A stretch of 55,332 bases of DNA. Source: Verrucomicrobiota bacterium (GTDB lineage: Bacteria > Pseudomonadota > Gammaproteobacteria > Coxiellales > Coxiellaceae). Below are positions 1-11,263 of this stretch, piece by piece (the stretch's first letter is position 1; each line of letters opens with the position of its first letter). The position numbers were made by a program, and so were the translations under genes. The notes beneath the pieces are model-generated. The model saw only the letters and a list, made by a program, of their open reading frames with translations. It ran no database searches and was not told the origin of the DNA. Location: NCBI GenBank assembly GCA_013287435.1, contig JABDDU010000009.1, positions 1 through 55,332 on the forward strand, in the 5' to 3' direction.

Positions 1-108
1 CGACGATTAAAAGTCGTTTTTATTAAATTATTTAATGGAATGTATGAAATTAAAACTGCTTATGAACCCAATTTAATCGAGGAAAAAATTTATGAAAAAA
101 ATGTCTAA
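1..108 (+). CDS. C-terminal fragment of a probable toxin partner (cut by window edge)
   Basis: Frame 1 is open from the first base to a TAA at 106-108 and gives a 35-residue tail containing the string YEIKTAYEPN. Small RelE/BrnT/DUF4258-like toxins often end in a beta strand followed by such a TAYEP motif. It overlaps the start of the CopG-like antitoxin gene at 92 by 17 bases, the usual tight coupling of a toxin-first module. The start and catalytic part lie outside the window, so the family cannot be named. The overlap and the strand-like tail are seen; the toxin role is inferred. Confidence 0.45.
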   Translation, partial: RRLKVVFIKLFNGMYEIKTAYEPNLIEEKIYEKNV

Positions 109-391
109 AAAAGAAATGGCTGAGCTGATGAAAGATGATCCATGGGAGAGTCGTGAATTAGGTGCATCAGAAAAACACGTGGGCAGAGTATCGCATGCGG
201 AAGCAATGGCTGTTGATGAAGCGCTGGGCTTGCAAGTTATTTCAATTCGTTTACAAAAGAAATTGATTGGGAATTTAAAAATTCTTGCTAAACGTGAAGG
301 CATTGGTTATCAACCGTTCATTCGACAAATTTTAACGCGTCATGTATCCCATTCGTCTTTAATGCCAAATAAAAGGACATCACGTAAGTAA
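92..391 (+). CDS. CopG/BrnA-like ribbon-helix-helix antitoxin
   Basis: A 99-residue protein. The N-terminal half is polar and the C-terminal half has a ribbon-helix-helix pattern (a strand around VISIRLQKK, then two short helices ending near FIRQIL at about residues 47-85). Such proteins bind operator DNA as dimers and neutralise a co-encoded toxin. The ATG at 92 has an AGGA box at 80-83 about 8 bases upstream. It overlaps the end of the preceding frame, which is probably its toxin. The extreme C-terminus is basic and Ser-rich. The fold assignment is moderately safe; the antitoxin role rests on context. Confidence 0.55.
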   Translation: MKKMSKKEMAELMKDDPWESRELGASEKHVGRVSHAEAMAVDEALGLQVISIRLQKKLIGNLKILAKREGIGYQPFIRQILTRHVSHSSLMPNKRTSRK

Positions 392-425
392 AGCGCAAAT
401 ACAGTCCACTATCCCATTGAATCCG

Positions 426-454
426 TTGCGGAATCAGGAAAAACCCTTTATACT
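426..454 (+). promoter_or_regulatory. Putative sigma-70 promoter of the atp operon
   Basis: TTGCGG (426-431), a 17-base spacer and TATACT (449-454) lie just upstream of atpB. Transcription would start near 461. No other good promoter is visible between the antitoxin gene and atpB. Confidence 0.5.
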
Positions 455-476
455 CGCGGCGTCAATCCGTTGATGA

Positions 477-1726
<1,250 letters not shown>

Positions 1727-1741
1727 ACGAAGGAACTTGTC

Positions 1742-1793
1742 AGAAGCCAACATGGAGTGCGAGCTTGCGAGCACGGAATGTGGCGTTTTGCAG
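1742..1793 (+). repeat. REP-like palindromic element between atpE and atpF
   Basis: A stem of GCCAACAT with ATGTGGC encloses an inner GTGC...GCAC stem. The flank GGCGTTTTGCAG is the same as in the repeat at 32856-32974, and its reverse complement resembles the one at 15415-15463. This looks like one member of a dispersed REP-like family. Confidence 0.55.
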
Positions 1794-1817
1794 TGAGTTT
1801 TCTACGAGGAACTGAGC

Positions 1818-2288
1818 ATGAATATTAATCTTACTTTATTCGGCGAAATGCTCACCTTCGCTATCTTCGTCTGGTTCACCATGCGTTTCGTATGGCCGCC
1901 ATTAATGAAAGCGATGGAAGAACGTCGCGATAAAATTGCTGCAGGTTTAGCGGCTGCTGAAAAAGGAAAACGAGATTTAGAATTGGCTGCGCATAAAGTC
2001 ACTGAACTTTTGACAGAAGCAAAAGCACAAGCGGCTCAATTAATTGAGCAGGCAAATCATCGCGCCAATCATATTATTGAAGAAGCCAAAGCGCGTGCGC
2101 GTGATGAAGGTGATCGCTTATTGGTAATCGCAAAAACAGATATTGAACGTGAATTTCAATCGGCGCGTGAAAAATTAATGCATGAAATTTCTTCATTGGT
2201 CATTGCCGGTTCAGAAAAAGTGTTGCAACACGAAGTAAATAAAAGTGCGAATGATCGCATTGTGTCGGAAATGATGAGTACGTTGTAA
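1818..2288 (+). CDS. atpF: F0F1 ATP synthase subunit b
   Basis: The peripheral stalk subunit that holds F1 against rotation. It is 156 residues, the same length as the E. coli protein. One N-terminal membrane helix (about 5-27, with [15 protein letters not shown]) is followed by a long charged coiled coil rich in Ala, Glu, Lys and Arg, and a C-terminal delta-binding region. The start has a GAGGAA box (tacgaggaactgagc) upstream. It lies between atpE and atpH as in all gammaproteobacterial atp operons. Confidence 0.96.
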   Translation: MNINLTLFGEMLTFAIFVWFTMRFVWPPLMKAMEERRDKIAAGLAAAEKGKRDLELAAHKVTELLTEAKAQAAQLIEQANHRANHIIEEAKARARDEGDRLLVIAKTDIEREFQSAREKLMHEISSLVIAGSEKVLQHEVNKSANDRIVSEMMSTL

Positions 2289-2353
2289 AAAGGTGTGAGT
2301 GTGAGTGTGAGTGTGAGTAATATCTTCCTGATAACTGATAACTGATAACTGAT
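2289..2353 (+). repeat. Microsatellite tract between atpF and atpH
   Basis: GTGTGA units (about 2292-2318) are followed by TGATAAC units (about 2329-2353) that run directly into the atpH start codon. No Shine-Dalgarno box remains between the repeat and the ATG. Confidence 0.8.
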
Positions 2354-2908
2354 ATGACCAATCTACCAACCATAGCTCGCCCCTACGCAAAAGCCGCATT
2401 TTCTGCGGCGAAATCAGCGAATCAATTACCGGTATGGTCGCAAGCACTAAAACAATTATCAGTAATAGTATGTGATCAACAAATGCAATCTATTTTAAAA
2501 AATCCCCATTATACTAAAAATCAGTTATGTGATTTATTAAGTTCACTGTTGCATAAAACATCTGGAAATGGTTCGAGCAATGGTTTTGAGTCCATTGAAA
2601 ATTTTATTAAAATTTTAGCAGAAAAAAAACGGTTGACATTATTTCCCGATATTTCTCAATTATTTGAAGAAGATTTAGCCAAAGAATCTGGTTATCTTTC
2701 ACTGATTGTGACATCCGCATTTGACATGGATGATTCACAAAAACGTCACACACAAGAAAAATTATCCAAACAACTACACTCAGAACTAAAAATTAATTTT
2801 CAAGTCGATAAAAATTTAGTGGGTGGCTTGTTGGTTCGTTCCGGAAATTGGGTGATGGATGGGAGTGTGAAGGGGAAGTTGGAGAGGTTGAGAAGTAGTT
2901 TGGTGTGA
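2354..2908 (+). CDS. atpH: F0F1 ATP synthase subunit delta
   Basis: The OSCP-type subunit that links the b stalk to the top of F1. It is 184 residues: the N-terminal domain opens with the family signature ARPYAKAAF (8-16), and the C-terminal domain has VDKNLVGGLLVRSGNWVMDGS, the typical closing hairpin. The ATG follows TGATAAC repeats immediately, with no recognisable ribosome-binding site, so translation may depend on coupling or on the open, unstructured repeat. The stop codon sits inside a GTGTGATAG string that begins the next repeat tract. Confidence 0.95.
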   Translation: MTNLPTIARPYAKAAFSAAKSANQLPVWSQALKQLSVIVCDQQMQSILKNPHYTKNQLCDLLSSLLHKTSGNGSSNGFESIENFIKILAEKKRLTLFPDISQLFEEDLAKESGYLSLIVTSAFDMDDSQKRHTQEKLSKQLHSELKINFQVDKNLVGGLLVRSGNWVMDGSVKGKLERLRSSLV

Positions 2909-2910
2909 TA

Positions 2911-3041
2911 GTAGGTGTGAGTGTGAGTGTGAGTGTGAGTGTGAGTTTCAGAGGTACAGTTTAACTTTTATATTTACTCACACTGATTCTCACACTGATA
3001 TCTCACACTCACACTCACACTCACACTGACAACTCACACTT
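2911..3041 (+). repeat. GTGTGA hairpin element between atpH and atpA
   Basis: The left arm is GTGTGA repeats (2914-2946), then the core TCAGAGGTACAGTTTA (2948-2963), then a right arm of TCACAC repeats (about 2976-3041). The arms are reverse complements, so RNA or single-stranded DNA would form a stem of more than 25 pairs. The core matches those near 1326 and 51050. Confidence 0.85.
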
Positions 3042-3092
3042 ACCAACACAGCGAGAATTTAAGAAATTACAAAGAACGAGAGGCATACACCA

Positions 3093-4640
3093 ATGACAAC
3101 ACAAAATATTCAACCATCCGAAATCAGCGACATTATCCGCTCACGCATCGCTAATTTCGATATTAAACCCTCCATTCACACTGAAGGCACAATTGTTAGC
3201 TTGAAAGATGGCATCGTGCGCATTTATGGTTTAAGTGATGTGATGTACGGTGAAATGATCGAATTTCCGAATGATATTTTTGGATTGGCATTTAATTTAG
3301 AGCGTGATTCTGTCGGCGCAGTAGTGTTAGGCGATTACGAACATTTGCAAGAAGGCATGACAGCGCGTTGCACAGGACGTATTTTAGAAGTGCCGATTGG
3401 TGATGCATTATTAGGTCGCGTTGTAGACGCATTAGGAAATCCAATCGATGGAAAAGGCCCTGTAAAAACAGCATTAACGGCACCGATTGAAAAAATTGCA
3501 CCCGGCGTTATTGAAAGACAATCCGTATCACAACCCGTTCAAACCGGTATTAAATCTATTGATGCCATGACACCGATTGGTCGTGGTCAACGTGAATTAA
3601 TTATCGGCGATCGACAAACCGGTAAAACCGCCATTGCGATCGACACGATTATCAATCAAAAAGAGTCTGGTATTAAATGTATTTATGTTGCAGTCGGACA
3701 AAAAGCATCTTCTGTTGCAGCGGTTGTGCGTAAATTAGAAGAACATGGTGCAATGAAACATACGATTATAGTTTGTGCGAATGCATCGGAAGCGGCAGCA
3801 TTACAATATATTGCGCCGTACTCGGGCACGAGTATGGGCGAATATTTTCGTGATCGCGGACAAGATGCATTAATTATTTATGACGATTTAACCAAACAAG
3901 CATGGGCTTATCGACAAGTGTCTTTATTATTGCGTCGTCCACCGGGTCGTGAAGCGTATCCCGGCGACGTATTTTATTTACATTCACGTTTATTAGAGCG
4001 CGCATCGCGCGTGAGTGCAGCCTATGTTGAAAAATTTACACACGGTGAAGTTTGCGGCCGCACAGGATCATTAACCGCATTACCTATTATTGAAACGCAA
4101 GCCGGTGACGTTTCCGCATTTATTCCAACCAACGTGATTTCAATTACCGACGGACAAATCTTTTTAGATGGTGGATTATTTAATTCTGGTATTCGTCCTG
4201 CGGTGAATGCGGGATTATCTGTGTCTCGTGTTGGTGGCGCTGCACAAACAAAAATTATTAAAAAATTGGCGAGCCCTGTGCGTATTTCACTGGCTCAATT
4301 TCGCGAACTAGAAGCGTTTTCACAATTTGCTTCCGATTTAGATGATATTACACGTAAACAATTGGAACGCGGTCAACGCACGATGGAAGTGTTAAAACAG
4401 CCACAATATGCGCCACTCAGTGTTGCGGAAATGGCGATCTTGTGGCTCGCGTTAGATAAAGGATTGCTGGATGATGTGCCCGTTAAAAAAATTGTCGATT
4501 TTCAAGCGGCATTGTTATCGTATTTGCATGATCAACATGTCGCATTAATTAAATCGATTAATGAAAAACCGGATTATTCAGATGAGTTAGCACGAGAGAT
4601 AATTAACATAGTGAATGATTTTAAAAAAACTTATATATAG
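3093..4640 (+). CDS. atpA: F0F1 ATP synthase subunit alpha
   Basis: The non-catalytic nucleotide-binding subunit of F1. It is 515 residues, close to the usual 513. A beta-barrel N-domain is followed by the P-loop GDRQTGKT at 172-179, the Walker B region [17 protein letters not shown], the signature [11 protein letters not shown] and the DELSE-less C-terminal helical domain. An AGAGG box precedes the ATG. The preceding 184-base gap is filled by a GTGTGA hairpin. Confidence 0.98.
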   Translation: MTTQNIQPSEISDIIRSRIANFDIKPSIHTEGTIVSLKDGIVRIYGLSDVMYGEMIEFPNDIFGLAFNLERDSVGAVVLGDYEHLQEGMTARCTGRILEVPIGDALLGRVVDALGNPIDGKGPVKTALTAPIEKIAPGVIERQSVSQPVQTGIKSIDAMTPIGRGQRELIIGDRQTGKTAIAIDTIINQKESGIKCIYVAVGQKASSVAAVVRKLEEHGAMKHTIIVCANASEAAALQYIAPYSGTSMGEYFRDRGQDALIIYDDLTKQAWAYRQVSLLLRRPPGREAYPGDVFYLHSRLLERASRVSAAYVEKFTHGEVCGRTGSLTALPIIETQAGDVSAFIPTNVISITDGQIFLDGGLFNSGIRPAVNAGLSVSRVGGAAQTKIIKKLASPVRISLAQFRELEAFSQFASDLDDITRKQLERGQRTMEVLKQPQYAPLSVAEMAILWLALDKGLLDDVPVKKIVDFQAALLSYLHDQHVALIKSINEKPDYSDELAREIINIVNDFKKTYI

Positions 4641-4713
4641 TGGGAGTGAAACGAGAGTGTGAGTGTGCGTGTGAGGAAATTTTCTCACACTCACACTCAC
4701 ACCCACACTGATT
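4641..4713 (+). repeat. GTGTGA hairpin element between atpA and atpG
   Basis: The left arm of GTGTGAG units (about 4656-4676) and the right arm of CTCACAC units (about 4683-4710) meet at a short AAATTTT turn and pair almost perfectly. The right arm ends four bases before the atpG ATG, leaving no Shine-Dalgarno box. Confidence 0.85.
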
Positions 4714-5619
4714 ATGTCAACCGCTCGAGAAATCCGAACCAAAATCGGTTCCGTCAAAAACACGCAAAAAATCACGCGTGCGATGGAATTGGTGGCGGCA
4801 AGCAAGATGCGAAAAGCGCAAGAGCGCATGGCGATGTCGCGCCCGTATGCAGCCAAAATTCGCCGCGTGATCAGTCACGTTGCCTTGTCGCACGCGGAAT
4901 ATCAGCATCCTTATATGTTGCAACGTGAAAATGTAAAACGTGTTGGCTTTATTATTATTGCAACCGATCGCGGATTATGCGGCGGATTAAATATTAATTT
5001 ATATCGCAGCGCGTTAACAGAAATGAAAAAGTGGCACGACAAAAAAGTGGCTGTTGATGTGTGTGTGATTGGTCGCAAAGCAGAAGTTTTTTTTGGACAG
5101 CTCGGCGCCAATATTTTAGGATCAGTGAATCATTTGGGTGATAAACCTGCGATCCAAGATATTATCGGCGTCGTAAAAATTTTACTGAAAAATTATGATG
5201 AAGAAAAATGTGATCGTATTTTTATTTGCGCGAATGATTTTACCAATACCATGATTCAAAAACCCTTTGTGCGGCAGCTATTGCCTTTATCCAAAGAACC
5301 ACCGCATTTAAAAACAGACAATGAGAAATTTTTAGCAACAGAAAATATTTATACCCACTGGGATTATTTATACGAACCTGATTCCGCAAAAACATTATTA
5401 ACCATGCTATTAATTCGTTATATTGAATCGCAAGTGTATCAAGCAGTGATTGAAAATATTGCATGCGAGCAAGCAGCACGCATGATCGCAATGAAAAATG
5501 CGACGGATAACGCAAAAGAAATTATTAAAGAGTTACAATTGGCATTTAACAAAGCGCGCCAAGCGAGTATTACGCGGGAGATTGCGGAGATTGTGGCAGG
5601 CGCTGCGGCTTTAGAATAG
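4714..5619 (+). CDS. atpG: F0F1 ATP synthase subunit gamma
   Basis: The central rotor shaft of F1. It is 301 residues. The N-terminal helix has the family signature ([21 protein letters not shown]), and the C-terminal helix has the matching one ([17 protein letters not shown] and [21 protein letters not shown]). [11 protein letters not shown] marks the central domain. It is about 14 residues longer than the E. coli protein, in the middle region. The ATG directly follows CTCACAC repeats and lacks a ribosome-binding site. Confidence 0.97.
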   Translation: MSTAREIRTKIGSVKNTQKITRAMELVAASKMRKAQERMAMSRPYAAKIRRVISHVALSHAEYQHPYMLQRENVKRVGFIIIATDRGLCGGLNINLYRSALTEMKKWHDKKVAVDVCVIGRKAEVFFGQLGANILGSVNHLGDKPAIQDIIGVVKILLKNYDEEKCDRIFICANDFTNTMIQKPFVRQLLPLSKEPPHLKTDNEKFLATENIYTHWDYLYEPDSAKTLLTMLLIRYIESQVYQAVIENIACEQAARMIAMKNATDNAKEIIKELQLAFNKARQASITREIAEIVAGAAALE

Positions 5620-5624
5620 TGTGA

Positions 5625-7019
<1,395 letters not shown>

Positions 7020-7033
7020 TGTGATAACTTATT

Positions 7034-7462
7034 ATGAAAACAATTGAACTAGACATCGTCAGTGCCGAAGCTTCCATTTTTAATGGCGAGGTGCAATTTG
7101 TTTCAGTCACCGGCAGTGCTGGCGAGTTGGGAATTTATCCTGGTCATGCACCGTTATTAACCGCATTAAAACCCGGTCAAATTCACGCGATTTTAAAAGA
7201 TGGCAAAGAAGAAGTTTTTTATATGTCAGGTGGCATGTTAGAAATTCAGCCAACCATGATTTCGATTTTAGCGGATACCGCATTAAGAGCAGATGATTTA
7301 GATGAAGCCGCAGCGCTCACCGCGAAACAACATGCAGAAAAAATATTACAACAAAAAACAGAAGGCATGGAATATTCAAAAGCGTTGGCAGAATTAGCAG
7401 AGGCCGCTGCGCAGTTGCGGGCGATTTCTTTACTAAGAGATAAAATTAAACGGATGCATTAA
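7034..7462 (+). CDS. atpC: F0F1 ATP synthase subunit epsilon
   Basis: The regulatory subunit of the F1 central stalk. It is 142 residues: an N-terminal beta sandwich ([47 protein letters not shown]) and a C-terminal two-helix arm rich in Ala. It is the last atp gene, 14 bases after atpD with no clear Shine-Dalgarno box, so translational coupling is likely. Confidence 0.95.
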   Translation: MKTIELDIVSAEASIFNGEVQFVSVTGSAGELGIYPGHAPLLTALKPGQIHAILKDGKEEVFYMSGGMLEIQPTMISILADTALRADDLDEAAALTAKQHAEKILQQKTEGMEYSKALAELAEAAAQLRAISLLRDKIKRMH

Positions 7463-7527
7463 GGAGTGTCAGTGATCAGTGTCAGAAAGAATCGACACTC
7501 ACACTGATCACTCACACTCACACTAAC
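7463..7527 (+). repeat. Mixed GTGTCAGTGATCA hairpin between atpC and glmU
   Basis: AGTGTCAGTGATCAGTGTCAG (about 7466-7485) pairs with a run of CACTCACACTGATCACTCACAC (about 7496-7525). This mixes the GATCAGT and TCACAC units seen separately in other gaps. A GGAGG box for glmU follows it. Confidence 0.75.
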
Positions 7528-7537
7528 CGGAGGTTAA

Positions 7538-8902
7538 ATGACATTAAGCGTCGTCATTCTCGCAGCAGGGAAGGGAAAAAGAATGGTATCACCGATTCCA
7601 AAGGTGATGCATCAGCTAGGTGGTGTGACTTTGTTGGAACGCGTCGTTCAAACAGCGCAATCATTACATCCCAAAAAAATCCATGTCGTCTATGGTAATG
7701 GTGGTTCCAATTTACCGGAATTGCTGCCGCAGTTATCTGTCCATTGGATTTTCCAAAAAGAACAACTTGGCACTGGTCACGCTGTATTGCAAGCATTACC
7801 ATCCTGCGGCGATGATGAACGTGTTTTAGTTCTATATGGTGATGTTCCTGTTATTTCAACACATACCTTGCAACAATTACTGTCTGAAACGCCGAAGCAC
7901 GGCATTGGATTATTAGTAACCGAATTAGAAGATCCAACAGGTTTCGGGCGTATTGTGCGAGATCATGAAGATACTATTGTTGCGATTATTGAGGAAAAAG
8001 ATGCATCGCGCACGCAACGCGCGATCAAAGAAATTAATACCGGTATTGTGACAGCACCTGCAAAATTTTTAAAAAATTGTTTGCCGCGCGTTTCTAATAA
8101 AAATGCGCAACATGAATATTATTTAACAGATATGATTGCGCTTGCGGTTGAAGATGGTGTACCACTGCGCAGCGTTTCAGCACAAAATTCAAATGAAGTA
8201 CGCGGTGTGAATGATCCGTGGCAATTATCAACGCTTGAACGATACTATCAATCTGAACGCGCACGTGCATTAGCATACACCGGTGTTACGATTATGGATC
8301 CATTGCGTTTGGATATTCGCGGTGATGTTTCTGTTGCACCATCAACAAAATTAGATGTGAATGTGATTCTTGAAGGCACTGTGACCATTGGATCTGGATG
8401 CGAGATTGGTCCTAATGTCATTATTAAAAACTCTACGTTAGGCGCACGTGTAAAGATATTTGCAAATAGTATTGTTGAAGGTGCCATCATTGAAGATGAT
8501 TGTGAAGTGGGCCCTTTTGCACGCGTGCGATCAGAAACGATTTTAAAAACAAAATCAAAAATTGGTAATTTCGTGGAAACGAAAAAAACAACGCTGGGTG
8601 AAAATAGCAAAGCCAACCATCTCACTTATTTGGGTGATGCTGTTATCGGAAAAAATGTCAATATTGGTGCAGGTACAATTACCTGTAATTATGATGGCGC
8701 AAATAAATGGCCGACTGACATTGAAGATGGCGCGTTTATTGGATCAAACACATCCTTAATTGCACCTATAAAAATAGGCAAAAATGCGACAATTGCGGCA
8801 GGTTCCGCTGTTACTAAAAATGCGCCCGCTGATCAATTAACGATTACGCGCGCTAAGCAAACGGTTATTGAAAGCTGGAAAAAGCCCGCTAAAATAAAGT
8901 AA
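7538..8902 (+). CDS. glmU: Bifunctional N-acetylglucosamine-1-phosphate uridyltransferase / glucosamine-1-phosphate acetyltransferase
   Basis: Makes UDP-GlcNAc for peptidoglycan and lipopolysaccharide. It is 454 residues. The N-terminal pyrophosphorylase domain has LAAGKGKRM at 8-16 (Lys where the family usually has Thr) and QLGTGHAV. The C-terminal left-handed beta helix has hexapeptide repeats and the acetyl-CoA region LTYLGDAVIG..NIGAGTITCNYDG. A perfect GGAGG box precedes the ATG. It follows the atp operon, as in many gammaproteobacteria. Confidence 0.97.
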   Translation: MTLSVVILAAGKGKRMVSPIPKVMHQLGGVTLLERVVQTAQSLHPKKIHVVYGNGGSNLPELLPQLSVHWIFQKEQLGTGHAVLQALPSCGDDERVLVLYGDVPVISTHTLQQLLSETPKHGIGLLVTELEDPTGFGRIVRDHEDTIVAIIEEKDASRTQRAIKEINTGIVTAPAKFLKNCLPRVSNKNAQHEYYLTDMIALAVEDGVPLRSVSAQNSNEVRGVNDPWQLSTLERYYQSERARALAYTGVTIMDPLRLDIRGDVSVAPSTKLDVNVILEGTVTIGSGCEIGPNVIIKNSTLGARVKIFANSIVEGAIIEDDCEVGPFARVRSETILKTKSKIGNFVETKKTTLGENSKANHLTYLGDAVIGKNVNIGAGTITCNYDGANKWPTDIEDGAFIGSNTSLIAPIKIGKNATIAAGSAVTKNAPADQLTITRAKQTVIESWKKPAKIK

Positions 8903-8916
8903 TTGTTGGAGGGTTT

Positions 8917-9744
8917 ATGGAAAAAAATCAAATAATGCAATTACACACTCACTTTGAAGCTGCAGCTAAAAAAGAAGAGTGTATAGAATTTTGGTATGCA
9001 CGCGATTTGCAGAAATTGCTGGGCTATGATGATTGGAAGAATTTTATTCGAGTCATTGATAAAGCAAAAGAGGCTTGTTTGAATTCGAAACAAAAGGTAG
9101 GGAACCATTTTTCCGACGTCGGAAAAATGGTCATGTTGGGTTCTGGTAGTCAACGTAAAATAGAAGATATTAAATTAACACGCTATGCATGCTATCTTGT
9201 TGCGCAAAATGGTGACCCAAAAAAAATAGAAATTGCATTTGCTCAAACTTATTTTGCTGTGCAAACTCGTAAACAAGAAATTATTGAGAAACGCATTTCT
9301 GAAATTGAACGTTTGCAAGCCAGAGAAAAATTATCGCAATCAGAAAAAGAACTTTCTGGAATATTGTTTGAGCATGGTGTTGATGGCCAGGGTTTTGCGC
9401 GTATTCGAAGCAAAGGTGATAAAGCATTATTTGGTGGTCATTCAACACAAGATATGAAAATTAAATTGGGAGTGCCTGATAAACGTGCGCTCGCAGATTT
9501 TTTACCAACCATCAGCATTAAAGCAAAAGATTTTGCAAATGAAATTACATCATTTAATACCAAGCGTGATAATTTGCAAGGTGAAAATTTAATTGCCCAT
9601 GAACATGTAAAAAATAATACCAGTGTTCGAAATTTATTGAAAAAAGAAAATATTATTCCGGAAAATTTACCTGCCGCTGAAGATATTAAAAAATTAAATC
9701 GTAAAATTAAATCTGAAAGTAAAAAATTAACAGAACAACATTAA
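8917..9744 (+). CDS. dinD: DinD-like (DNA damage-inducible protein D family)
   Basis: A 275-residue protein that follows the DinD family over its full length: an N-terminal BRO-N-like part with WYARDLQKLLGY and NFIRVIDKAKEAC, the stretch LTRYACYLVAQNGDP, a coiled section RISEIERLQAREKL, then GFARIRSKGDKALFGG and a C-terminal part with NLQGE and EHVKNN. In E. coli the gene is SOS-induced and modulates RecA filaments; I see no CTGT-N8-ACAG LexA box here. A GGAGG box precedes the ATG. It ends one base before rsmE starts, so the two are likely cotranscribed with glmU. Confidence 0.85.
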   Translation: MEKNQIMQLHTHFEAAAKKEECIEFWYARDLQKLLGYDDWKNFIRVIDKAKEACLNSKQKVGNHFSDVGKMVMLGSGSQRKIEDIKLTRYACYLVAQNGDPKKIEIAFAQTYFAVQTRKQEIIEKRISEIERLQAREKLSQSEKELSGILFEHGVDGQGFARIRSKGDKALFGGHSTQDMKIKLGVPDKRALADFLPTISIKAKDFANEITSFNTKRDNLQGENLIAHEHVKNNTSVRNLLKKENIIPENLPAAEDIKKLNRKIKSESKKLTEQH

Positions 9745-9745
9745 G

Positions 9746-10498
9746 ATGCGACGCATTCGAATTTATCATCAAGGTGATTTAAGTTCCGGTTTAACTGTTA
9801 TGTTAGATCAGAATGCCAGTCATCATTTACTGCAAGTCTTGCGAAAAAAAGTGGGCGAGCGTTTTGTTATTTTTAATGGGAATGGCGGTGAATTTGACGC
9901 TGTTTTAACTTCTGAAAATAAAAAAACGGCCTGTGTTGAAATAGGCGAATGGTTTGAACGAAAAACGGAATCTCCATTATCAATTCATTTGGGTCAAGCG
10001 ATTTCGCGCGGCGAACGCATGGATTATGCAATTCAAAAATCGGTGGAATTAGGTGTTTCTGACATTACGCCGCTATTTACTGAATTTTGTCAGGTACAAT
10101 TATCTGAAAATCGCATTGAAAAACGGGTTGCGCATTGGCAATCAATCGCCATCAATGCTGCCGAACAATCAGGACGTTGTGTTGTTCCCAGAGTACATTC
10201 ACCGATTTTATTTTCAGAATGGATTTTGCAAAATCAAGAGGTGAAAATTATTTGTTGTCCACGGCAAGAGAAAAATAGTTTATTGGATTCTGTCGTGCAT
10301 AAAAATATTTCTGTCACGATTGGCGCTGAAGGGGGATTTAGTGATGTCGAAATTCAAAATGCCGTTGCGCATCATTTTTTGATAATGTCTTTAGGTCCGC
10401 GTATTTTGCGCACGGAAACAGCCACTGTTGTTGCACTAACATTGTTGCAGGAAAAGTGGGGGGATATTAAATCCAGTTTTCACACTTCAAATGTTTAA
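9746..10498 (+). CDS. rsmE: 16S rRNA (uracil-1498-N3)-methyltransferase
   Basis: A SPOUT-class methyltransferase that modifies U1498 of 16S rRNA. It is 250 residues: an N-terminal PUA-like domain (with HHLLQVLRKKVGERF), then the knotted SAM-binding domain with GAEGGFSD at 193-200 and LGPRILRTETA at 216-226. It starts one base after the dinD stop. Its last 32 bases overlap the 3' end of the convergent vapC gene. Confidence 0.95.
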   Translation: MRRIRIYHQGDLSSGLTVMLDQNASHHLLQVLRKKVGERFVIFNGNGGEFDAVLTSENKKTACVEIGEWFERKTESPLSIHLGQAISRGERMDYAIQKSVELGVSDITPLFTEFCQVQLSENRIEKRVAHWQSIAINAAEQSGRCVVPRVHSPILFSEWILQNQEVKIICCPRQEKNSLLDSVVHKNISVTIGAEGGFSDVEIQNAVAHHFLIMSLGPRILRTETATVVALTLLQEKWGDIKSSFHTSNV

Positions 10499-10865
10499 TT
10501 CGCGAATATTCTTTTAGATTATTAGTGACCAGTGTTGCGTTTATGCTGATAGCATGAGCGGCGATTAACATATCTAATTGACCAATGAGGTTCCCCGTCC
10601 TTTTTAGTTCAGCTCGAATTCCACCGTAAACAGAAGCTGCTGCCTTGTCGTAGGAAATAATCTCAATAGGATGAATAAACTCGCTTAACAAAAATAAATT
10701 TTTTTCTACATGGTGACTGTTGTGTGCGCCAAACGCTAATTCAGAAAAAACAATAGATGAGATTGCGATATCTCCTATATGAAATGATCGAAATTTTTTT
10801 TCAACCATAACGGGTTCGTGCTTTATAATGTAAATACATATGTTTGAGTCCAGCATGCGTTTCAT
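10467..10865 (-). CDS. vapC: VapC-type PIN-domain ribonuclease toxin
   Basis: A 132-residue PIN domain. The acidic metal ligands are Asp6 (LDSN), Glu42 (SELAFG) and Asp97 (GQLDMLIAAHA), and the closing motif VTNN is at about 113-116. These toxins cut tRNA or rRNA when released from VapB. The start overlaps the vapB stop by four bases. Its 3' end runs 32 bases into convergent rsmE, so both genes use the same DNA there. Confidence 0.9.
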   Translation of the reverse strand: MKRMLDSNICIYIIKHEPVMVEKKFRSFHIGDIAISSIVFSELAFGAHNSHHVEKNLFLLSEFIHPIEIISYDKAAASVYGGIRAELKRTGNLIGQLDMLIAAHAISINATLVTNNLKEYSRIKHLKCENWI

Positions 10866-11182
10866 TTAAAACTACTCCAGTCCCTTTCTTGATCGGGCAA
10901 TATTTCTCTGCCCTCTTTCATAAAATCATCAGAAAATTGTCCACAAGCATTAATTAATGATCGCCACGGATCATCTATCGGAATAATCATTAAGCAATTT
11001 CCTTGTTTTTTGATATACACTTTCTTCCCGTTCACACGAAATTCTTTCGGTATTCTTATAGCCTGGCTCTGTCCGTTTGTAAATACCGTGGTTGTCTTAA
11101 TATCACCTGACATTTTAGGTGTTTTTTTGTTTTTTACAGGTTTTTTCGACCTTTTTATTTTTCGATTTTTTGGTCTTCTCAT
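10862..11182 (-). CDS. vapB: VapB-type AbrB-fold antitoxin with a basic N-terminal extension
   Basis: The antitoxin of the vapC pair. The swapped-hairpin DNA-binding domain reads TTTVFTNGQSQAIRIPKEF and is followed by a C-terminal toxin-wrapping tail with DPWRSL and DQERDW. A GAGGG box supports the start at 11182, giving 106 residues. An internal ATG at 11113 would give the more usual 83 but lacks a ribosome-binding site. With the longer start the protein carries about 23 Lys/Arg-rich residues ahead of the AbrB fold, which could add non-specific DNA binding. Confidence 0.85.
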   Translation of the reverse strand: MRRPKNRKIKRSKKPVKNKKTPKMSGDIKTTTVFTNGQSQAIRIPKEFRVNGKKVYIKKQGNCLMIIPIDDPWRSLINACGQFSDDFMKEGREILPDQERDWSSFK

Positions 11183-11197
11183 ACGCGCACCCTCACA

Positions 11198-11242
11198 TTA
11201 AAGTATATATTATAAAGTATATATTATAAAGTATATACTATT
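11198..11242 (-). promoter_or_regulatory. Candidate VapB operator: triple AAAGTATATATTAT repeat
   Basis: Three tandem copies of a 14-base unit AAAGTATATATTAT lie directly upstream of vapB, the last ending in the palindrome AGTATATACT. On the minus strand they contain two TATAAT hexamers suited as -10 boxes. VapB proteins repress their own promoter through repeated or palindromic sites, so this is the likely operator. Confidence 0.6.
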
Positions 11243-11263
11243 TTCACAGCATTACAACTCTCG

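Noticed and set aside
2290..3041. Tandem GTGTGA arrays as a CRISPR array
   Set aside because: Units are 6-7 bases with no spacers and no cas genes; these are microsatellites.
8860..8916. LexA box upstream of the dinD-like gene
   Set aside because: No CTGT-N8-ACAG pattern found by eye.
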